Assembly (NCBI GenBank): GCA_041624375.1
Contig: JBFJVD010000082.1
Span: 1-11,443 of the forward strand
Reading direction: 5' to 3'
DNA: 11,443 nt
Source of the DNA: JBFJVD01 sp041624375
GTDB taxonomy: Bacteria > Chloroflexota > Anaerolineae > Anaerolineales > E44-bin32
The notes beneath the pieces are model-generated. The model saw nothing but the letters and a program-made list of their open reading frames with translations. It did not search any database and had not been told where the DNA came from. Positions within the stretch are counted from its first letter, which is position 1. Each line of letters begins with the position of its first letter. The translations under genes and the position numbers were made by a program. Shown here one piece after another: positions 7,430-11,443 of the stretch.

Positions 7430-7452
7430 TCCGCCCGCCGACTATGGGCGGA
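7430..7452. promoter_or_regulatory. Inverted repeat in the ROK regulator leader
   Basis: The arms TCCGCCC (7430-7436) and GGGCGGA (7446-7452) form a perfect 7-bp inverted repeat with a 9-nt centre. It lies 21 nt ahead of the ROK start codon and inside its predicted transcript. It could be an operator or a leader hairpin; nothing in the sequence decides which. Confidence 0.4.
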
Positions 7453-7473
7453 CGGCTGCATGGCAGTTTCAGG

Positions 7474-7486
7474 GAGAGCCACTCTC
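7474..7486. promoter_or_regulatory. Palindrome at the predicted ROK transcription start (candidate operator)
   Basis: GAGAG-CCA-CTCTC is a perfect 5+3+5 palindrome just downstream of the predicted -10 box of the ROK gene, so it would overlap the first transcribed bases. A repressor bound here would block the promoter, which fits autoregulation common in ROK repressors. No second copy was found ahead of the binding-protein gene, which weakens the case. Confidence 0.35.
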
Positions 7487-7493
7487 GAGGATC

Positions 7494-7522
7494 AGCCTAA
7501 CATGGAACACATTTGACATCAA
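7494..7522 (-). promoter_or_regulatory. Predicted sigma70-type promoter of the ROK regulator
   Basis: On the minus strand, TTGATG (complement of 7517-7522) and TAGGCT (complement of 7494-7499) are separated by 17 nt, and a TG lies one base before the -10 (extended -10). The start would be near 7487, giving a leader of about 78 nt to the GTG at 7409. The -35 region is itself a short palindrome (TTGA-CA-TCAA on the plus strand). Confidence 0.45.
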
Positions 7523-7645
7523 GAACGAATCTTCCGGCGGAATCTGCAGAAGCCAATCCAGGTCAGGTGCGTGGTAGTGGCGAATCGGGAAGGCAGGTGC
7601 GAACGTGCGCGTTGAGGCACGGCTCTAAAGCGGGCCGGTTGGCTG

Positions 7646-7654
7646 TGATATACT
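7646..7654 (+). promoter_or_regulatory. Extended -10 promoter of the serine hydrolase gene
   Basis: TGATATACT matches the extended -10 pattern TGnTATAAT with one mismatch. No good -35 lies 17 nt upstream, as expected for extended -10 promoters. Transcription would start near 7661, leaving a very short leader that includes a GAGG SD at 7664-7667, 4 nt before the ATG. Further upstream the octamer CAGGTGCG occurs twice, at 7564 and 7594, 30 bp apart; its meaning is unknown. Confidence 0.45.
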
Positions 7655-7671
7655 CGCGGCCCTGAGGCCCC

Positions 7672-9162
7672 ATGAGACGGAACGGTCCCGATCTACTCCG
7701 CTGGATATCGATCCTCCTCCTGCTTGCGGCAGTTGTGTTGTTCTTCTTTGAACTCGTCGCCTACAGCCGCGAGCGGGCGCGCCTGCCGGCGCAGATGACG
7801 GTCGGCGGTGTCGCCGTCGGCGGAGTCACGCAGACCGAAGCGCTTGAGCGCCTGCTCCAAGTCTATGGTCTGCCCGTCGAATTGCACTATGGCGACGAGA
7901 TCATCCTGCTCAACCCATCAAGCGTCGGCTTCCGTCTCGATTCCGAAGCCATGTTCGCCGCTGCGGAGCTGGCTCGGACGGAGACCGATTTCTGGACAGG
8001 GTTCTGGGATTTCCTTTGGAATCGTCCTGGCGATCCGCTGACGGTCCCCCTGCGGTCGGAGTTCTCACAGGTCGAGCTGGAGGCGGCACTGCGGGACATT
8101 GCCGCCCGCTACGATACACCGCCGAGCGCGGCGAAGCCGGTGCCCGGAAGTTCCTCCTTTGAGCCCGGAACCTCCGGGAGAGTGCTCGATGTTGGACGGG
8201 CCGCCGAGCTGGTCGCCGATGTCCTCAACCGGCCCGGCAGTCGTCGGGTCAACCTTCCGGTCGTCGCCAGCCAACCCCCCAGACCTTCGTTCGCCACGCT
8301 GGAGACGCTCCTGCGGCAAATCCTCGACGTCAATGGCTTTGATGGCCTGGCGACGCTGTACGTAGCGGATCTGAGGACCGGTGAGGAATTGAACCTGGCC
8401 ATCTTGAATGGCGAGACCATCTCCAGCGAACCCGGGGTAGCGATCACAGCGGGTTCAACCATCAAGATCGGTATCGCGACCGCGTTCTATCGCTACTTCG
8501 ATGAGCCGCTCGATTCGGAGACCGACCGCTGGATACGGGAGATGATCACGCTGTCCGGCAACGACACGGCGGACTGGCTGATGGAGCGCATCGATCCCAT
8601 TCGTGGGCCGCTTGAGGTGACCGAGACGCTGCGCGATCTCGGGCTCGAGAGCTCGTTCCTCGCCGGCTACTTTCGGCTCGGTGCAGAGCTTCTCATTCGC
8701 TACAACACACCAGGCAACACGCGCGAAGATATCAACACCCGCCCAGACATCTACAACCAGACGACCGCTGCGGAAATCGGAATGCTTACCGCCGACCTCT
8801 ACCGGTGCGCCAATGGGGGCGGCGCGCTGCTGGCGGCTTTCCCCGGAGAACTCCGTCCGTCAGAATGCCAGAAAGTGCTCGATCTGTTAGCGGAGAACCG
8901 AATCGGCTTCCTCATCGAAGCAGGAGTTCCGGAGGGCACGCGGGTCGCCCATAAGCATGGTTGGACTGGATCTCCACTCGACTGGATCGGGGATGTCGGG
9001 ATCGTCTACACGCCTGGAGGCGATTTCGCGCTCTCGATGTTCCTGTGGGATGATCCAGAAATGCTCTGGGATCCCACCTCACAGCTGATGTCGGATATGG
9101 CCCGCGCGGTCTACAATTTCTACAATCCGCCGAGCGTATCCAATCGATCTTCATCTCCCTGA
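7672..9162 (+). CDS. Membrane-anchored serine hydrolase: YoaR-like domain plus class A beta-lactamase fold
   Basis: This 496-aa envelope protein starts with a single membrane segment (about 11-31) and then faces outward. Residues 42-198 look like a YoaR/PG-binding-4 type domain, with the typical opening VGGVAVGGVTQTEALERLL and a FEPGTSGRVLDV strand. Residues about 208-485 form a beta-lactamase2-type serine hydrolase domain: nucleophile box STIK (Ser262, Lys265), SGND (Ser295, Asn297), the NQTTAAEIGML segment (362-372), and HKHGWTG (427-433), which stands where class A enzymes have the KTG triad. A general-base ExxLN omega-loop motif is not visible, so a DD-peptidase-like or other acyl-hydrolase role in cell-wall metabolism is more likely than true beta-lactamase activity. 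That is an inference; the fold is clear. The ATG has a GAGG SD and an extended -10 directly upstream. The gene is divergent from the ROK gene and is probably a separate transcription unit. Confidence 0.9.
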   Translation: MRRNGPDLLRWISILLLLAAVVLFFFELVAYSRERARLPAQMTVGGVAVGGVTQTEALERLLQVYGLPVELHYGDEIILLNPSSVGFRLDSEAMFAAAELARTETDFWTGFWDFLWNRPGDPLTVPLRSEFSQVELEAALRDIAARYDTPPSAAKPVPGSSSFEPGTSGRVLDVGRAAELVADVLNRPGSRRVNLPVVASQPPRPSFATLETLLRQILDVNGFDGLATLYVADLRTGEELNLAILNGETISSEPGVAITAGSTIKIGIATAFYRYFDEPLDSETDRWIREMITLSGNDTADWLMERIDPIRGPLEVTETLRDLGLESSFLAGYFRLGAELLIRYNTPGNTREDINTRPDIYNQTTAAEIGMLTADLYRCANGGGALLAAFPGELRPSECQKVLDLLAENRIGFLIEAGVPEGTRVAHKHGWTGSPLDWIGDVGIVYTPGGDFALSMFLWDDPEMLWDPTSQLMSDMARAVYNFYNPPSVSNRSSSP

Positions 9163-9190
9163 ACGACTTTAATCACCGCAGCCCCCGGCG

Positions 9191-9216
9191 GTAAGCCACT
9201 GTAAGCAGACTGTAGA
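9191..9216 (+). repeat. Short direct repeats, 10-11 bp apart, upstream of the jelly-roll gene
   Basis: GTAAGC occurs at 9191 and 9201, and ACTGTA at 9198 and 9209. This makes a series of related 10-11 bp units, about one helical turn apart. Such spacing is typical of sites for tandem-binding response regulators, but with so few and imperfect copies chance is quite possible. They lie 35-60 nt ahead of the next start codon. Confidence 0.3.
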
Positions 9217-9250
9217 CTCACATCCCGGCACGCGGCTCTATGCTGGGGGT

Positions 9251-9970
9251 ATGGCTACCGGGCAGGATACGCAGCCCACCATTCGGATCATTCATGCGCA
9301 AGCGAGGGCAATCCCCCTGCTTGCGGTGAGCGTCTGCGGGCTGATCGTAGCGCTCTCCATTTTCGCGCTTGCGGCCGCGTTTACGGCGCTCCGCTTCCAC
9401 AACTCCGCCGCCGCAGCCATCCGGGCACAACCCCCACAGGACGAACACTGGGTTCAGCAAGGGTATCTGTGGCGAGCCGAAGGCGGCTCCTGGAGCCAGA
9501 CCGCCGGTCAGTTCATTGCTGACGACACCGGAATCCTTGTCCTGACGGAGACTCTTCCGTCGGGTTTCGCAGTTGAGGTCACCCTGGAAACGGTCTCGAC
9601 CGAGCTGCTGCGCGGCAACGTCGCTCGTGTCCTCTTCAACTACCACAGCGATGATCACACCTACGCCGTCTACCTGCGTTCGGATGGCCGGCTTCAGCTC
9701 ACGCGGCTCGATCCGCACATGGGCCGAATCACACTTGCCAAAGAGGAAACGGGTCTGGATCCGCGCCAACCCCATCAGATTCTCATTGAGCGCTTCGGTG
9801 GCCAGATCCGAGTCTGGATCGACGGAAATATGACTCTCGAGGCGCTTGAAGCAAGCCCCCTGGATGGCGGACATCTCGCCCTGTGGTCCGGCACGGGCGG
9901 GGCTGCCTTTGGCATCCGTCGAATCGACCTGGAGTCGTCCTGCTGCCCGTCGTTGCAGGCCGATCACTGA
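9251..9970 (+). CDS. Membrane-anchored protein with LamG/DUF1080-like jelly-roll domain, function unknown
   Basis: This 239-aa protein has an N-terminal signal anchor (hydrophobic about 20-48) and an outward-facing domain at 66-228. The alternating beta-strand pattern, with GSWSQTAGQFIADD, RVLFNYHSDDHTYAVYLRSDGRLQL and a late IRVWIDG followed by HLALWSGTGGAAF, is that of concanavalin-like/LamG or DUF1080-type jelly rolls. These often bind or cut carbohydrate. No catalytic residues can be named with confidence, so a sugar- or wall-binding role is only a suggestion. The C-terminus carries a vicinal Cys pair (231/232) in a short tail. The ATG is preceded by a G-rich stretch (GGGGG, only 1 nt away), a weak RBS. 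The gene follows the serine hydrolase after an 88-nt gap with a weak 5-bp stem (9175-9192), and might be read from the same transcript. Confidence 0.75.
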   Translation: MATGQDTQPTIRIIHAQARAIPLLAVSVCGLIVALSIFALAAAFTALRFHNSAAAAIRAQPPQDEHWVQQGYLWRAEGGSWSQTAGQFIADDTGILVLTETLPSGFAVEVTLETVSTELLRGNVARVLFNYHSDDHTYAVYLRSDGRLQLTRLDPHMGRITLAKEETGLDPRQPHQILIERFGGQIRVWIDGNMTLEALEASPLDGGHLALWSGTGGAAFGIRRIDLESSCCPSLQADH

Positions 9971-10092
9971 TCCCACGCCTGGGCAGCACAGTATCCCCTT
10001 TCAAATCCCACATCGAGTGGTCTGCTGCCCGCAAGCATTGGCGCCTCCAGGACGTAGGTAGTCTCCCCGTCTGGCCCCTCATCGTCCGGCCA

Positions 10093-10120
10093 TTGACCCC
10101 TCGATTGAATGCGTTAGAAT
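10093..10120 (+). promoter_or_regulatory. Predicted sigma70-type promoter of the 79-aa protein gene
   Basis: TTGACC (10093-10098) and TAGAAT (10115-10120) are spaced by 16 nt, a good match to a housekeeping promoter. The start would be near 10127, giving a leader of about 57 nt. It is the best-looking promoter in the window and lies in the 213-nt gap (9971-10183), in which no other gene is seen. Confidence 0.6.
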
Positions 10121-10183
10121 GGGTGCGCTCGCGGGAGGCTGGCGGGCGCACCTGAATGAGGATTCCTGAGGAGGCGGTCCGGA

Positions 10184-10423
10184 ATGTCTGAGGAGCAGCC
10201 AAAACCTGTTGTCAATCCCGAGCGGGTCCGCGAGATTGAACGCCGCATTGACGCTGGTGAATTCGATGATGGTTCATTCCATCGCTTTGTCGCCGCCGAG
10301 ATCTACCCACTGCTCGGCGAAGGCGAGCTGGATGAAGCCGCCTTCACGGCGCTCGTGGTGCGCTATGCCCACCGAAGCTATCCCTTCGACTGGCCGCTGG
10401 CGGAGTTTCCCCGATCACAATGA
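10184..10423 (+). CDS. Small acidic protein of unknown function (79 aa)
   Basis: I do not recognise this protein. It is 79 aa, rich in Glu and Asp, with no membrane segment or signal peptide, so it is probably cytoplasmic. The sequence suggests mostly helix: NPERVREIERRIDAGEFDDG (11-30), then FHRFVAAEIYPLL (32-44), then DEAAFTALVVRYAHRSYPFDWP (50-71). It ends in a Pro- and aromatic-rich tail. That it is real is supported by a perfect AGGAGG SD (10169-10174) 9 nt from the ATG, a good promoter upstream, and typical codon use for this genome. It is followed after 72 nt by the SH3b gene, possibly on the same transcript. A small binding partner or regulator is possible, but nothing in the sequence shows this. 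Confidence 0.75.
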   Translation: MSEEQPKPVVNPERVREIERRIDAGEFDDGSFHRFVAAEIYPLLGEGELDEAAFTALVVRYAHRSYPFDWPLAEFPRSQ

Positions 10424-10495
10424 TCCGGGCTGTGACGACCGGACTGAGCCTCTCCGCACTGTGCCCGCATTGTGCCCTCCAATGTACGGATCCCA

Positions 10496-11164
10496 ATGAG
10501 CCCAGGCGCTGACGCCGGAAGGCAGAAGCCAACCGATATCTATCCCGGTGGGGGCCGGCGACTCGTGCTGTCCATGTCGTTGGGGCTGCTCTTTCTGTTT
10601 CTCCTGCTGATGCTCGGTCCGGGATCACTGGCATCGGCAGCGCCATCACGCCAGGCAACCGTGGTATCAACCGTCACGGGCACGCCGAGCGGGCCGTTCA
10701 TTCTGGTCCCGGATGAAGTCAACGTCCGCGCCTGTCCGAGCGTCGATTGCGAACTGGTCGGCGTGCTGATCTCAGGCCAGACGGCGCCGGCCCTTGGCCG
10801 AACCCCCGGTGGGGATTGGATTCAGATCAACTACGTCGGGGTGCCGGGAAACACAGCCTGGGTCTATGCCCCGCTGGTGCGCATCGAGGGCGCGCAAGGG
10901 TTCCTTCCGGTCGTCGAGCCCCCGGCGACACCTACGCCCCGGGTGACGGCGACGATCGATCCGACCCTGGCTGCCCAGTTCAGTCTGGGCGCAGCGACGC
11001 CCACCCGCCTACCGACTTTCACGCCCGCTGCTCCGGTCATCCAGCCGACCTTTGAGTCCCCCGGCGCCAACGGGGGCGGCGGGTTCCCGCCCATCCTTGC
11101 GATTCTTGGCTTGCTGGTTGTGGGGCTCTTTGGGACGGTGATCTCGTTCTTGCGGGGCACATAG
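10496..11164 (+). CDS. SH3b-domain surface protein with signal peptide and C-terminal membrane anchor
   Basis: This 222-aa protein has an Arg-Arg-led hydrophobic signal segment (about 22-42) ending in a signal-peptidase-like SLASAAP site. An SH3b domain follows at about 68-130, with the NVRACPSVDCELVGVL opening and the GDWIQINY and AWVYAPLV strands. Such domains bind peptidoglycan or extracellular ligands. Cys80 and Cys85 in the first SH3b strand could form a disulfide. Residues 140-190 are a Thr/Pro-rich, TPTP-like linker of low complexity. A Gly-rich patch then leads to a second membrane segment (about 198-218) with a short Arg-containing end, so the SH3b domain would be displayed outside and tethered at the C-terminus. 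The ATG at 10496 is chosen; a GTG at 10472 in the same frame is possible, and neither has a strong SD. Ligand and role are unknown. This architecture is common in Chloroflexota. Confidence 0.85.
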   Translation: MSPGADAGRQKPTDIYPGGGRRLVLSMSLGLLFLFLLLMLGPGSLASAAPSRQATVVSTVTGTPSGPFILVPDEVNVRACPSVDCELVGVLISGQTAPALGRTPGGDWIQINYVGVPGNTAWVYAPLVRIEGAQGFLPVVEPPATPTPRVTATIDPTLAAQFSLGAATPTRLPTFTPAAPVIQPTFESPGANGGGGFPPILAILGLLVVGLFGTVISFLRGT

Positions 11165-11186
11165 GCCACGCCACGCGGCGAGATCG

Positions 11187-11443
11187 CTAGAGGGGTTGGC
11201 GGCCTTCGAAACCCGTGTCCAGGTCGTGCCAGAACTCGATCTGGCCCTCACCATGCTTCCAGCAGAGGAAAACGACCCTACCGTTTCGCTCGCTTGGAAA
11301 ATCCAAAAGACCGGTGTTGACGTCCTTGACAAGCACGCCCTCCGCGTGAATGACGTCGAGCGCGCTGCGGATTCGCTCGAAGGCGATCAGCGCCTCCCCG
11401 GTCGCTTTGCTCCCGCCGTTTCCGAGCGCTTCGTCAAGGACCC
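11187..11443 (-). CDS. DUF2203-family protein, C-terminal part (5' end outside window)
   Basis: The minus strand is open from the right edge to a TAG at 11187-11189, giving 84 residues of a protein whose start lies beyond the window. The end of the chain is highly diagnostic: the helix IAFERIRSALDVIHAEGVLV leads into KDVNTGLLDFPSERNGR, then VVFLCWKHGEGQIEFWHDLD and the ending TGFEGRQPL. I recognise this as the C-terminal part of DUF2203 proteins, small cytoplasmic proteins of unknown function. About 84 of the usual 120-150 residues are visible. Its stop lies 22 nt from that of the SH3b gene, and the two are convergent with no clear terminator between them. Confidence 0.88.
   Translation of the reverse strand, partial: VLDEALGNGGSKATGEALIAFERIRSALDVIHAEGVLVKDVNTGLLDFPSERNGRVVFLCWKHGEGQIEFWHDLDTGFEGRQPL

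Noticed and set aside
7513..7518. TTGACA on the plus strand as a -35 box for the serine hydrolase
   Set aside because: No -10-like sequence lies 15-19 nt downstream and it is more than 130 nt from the extended -10 at 7646.
9175..9192. Small inverted repeat (ACCGC/GCGGT) after the serine hydrolase as a terminator
   Set aside because: The arms are only 5 bp and no T-run follows on the plus strand.
9218..9976. Open frame of 252 codons on the minus strand
   Set aside because: It is fully antisense to the jelly-roll protein gene, whose frame has a membrane anchor and a regular beta-strand pattern; the antisense product has none.

Overview
The window is high-GC bacterial DNA, roughly 60% G+C by eye. 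It probably comes from a Chloroflexota-like (Anaerolineae/Thermomicrobia-type) genome. The lineage call is an inference from a Thr/Pro-rich SH3b surface protein, an F420-type oxidoreductase, a membrane-anchored YoaR/beta-lactamase-fold hydrolase and a CUT1 sugar transporter resembling the Thermus glucose/mannose system. No tRNA, rRNA, CRISPR array, IS element, integrase or phage gene is visible, and the region looks like ordinary chromosome.

Left part (1-1875, + strand): the 3' part of valS (valyl-tRNA synthetase) overlaps a CPBP-family membrane protease gene by a GTGA junction. This pair converges on the next block.

Central part (1913-7409, - strand): a sugar-uptake block. In transcription order it holds a ROK-family regulator, a lipoprotein sugar-binding protein, a perfect 14-bp intercistronic hairpin, two CUT1 permeases overlapping by ATGA, and a luciferase-like F420-type oxidoreductase 28 nt further on. 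No ATP-binding subunit is present, so the transporter presumably uses a shared ATPase encoded elsewhere. The ROK protein keeps both its sugar-kinase active-site motif and its zinc motif and is the obvious candidate sensor. A -35/-10 promoter and a palindrome over its predicted start site suggest autoregulation.

Right part (7672-11164, + strand): four genes separated by gaps, mostly cell-envelope proteins. They are a membrane-anchored serine hydrolase (YoaR-like domain plus class A beta-lactamase fold), a membrane-anchored jelly-roll/LamG-like protein, an unrecognised 79-aa acidic protein with a good promoter and Shine-Dalgarno (SD) sequence, and an SH3b protein with a signal peptide and a C-terminal membrane anchor. 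At the right edge, the C-terminal part of a DUF2203-family gene enters on the - strand, 22 nt from the SH3b gene and convergent with it.

I do not see a clear new defence or mobile system. The points most worth a second look are the F420-type enzyme joined to a sugar transporter, the intercistronic hairpin, the serine hydrolase that lacks a visible beta-lactamase general base, and the unrecognised envelope and small proteins.
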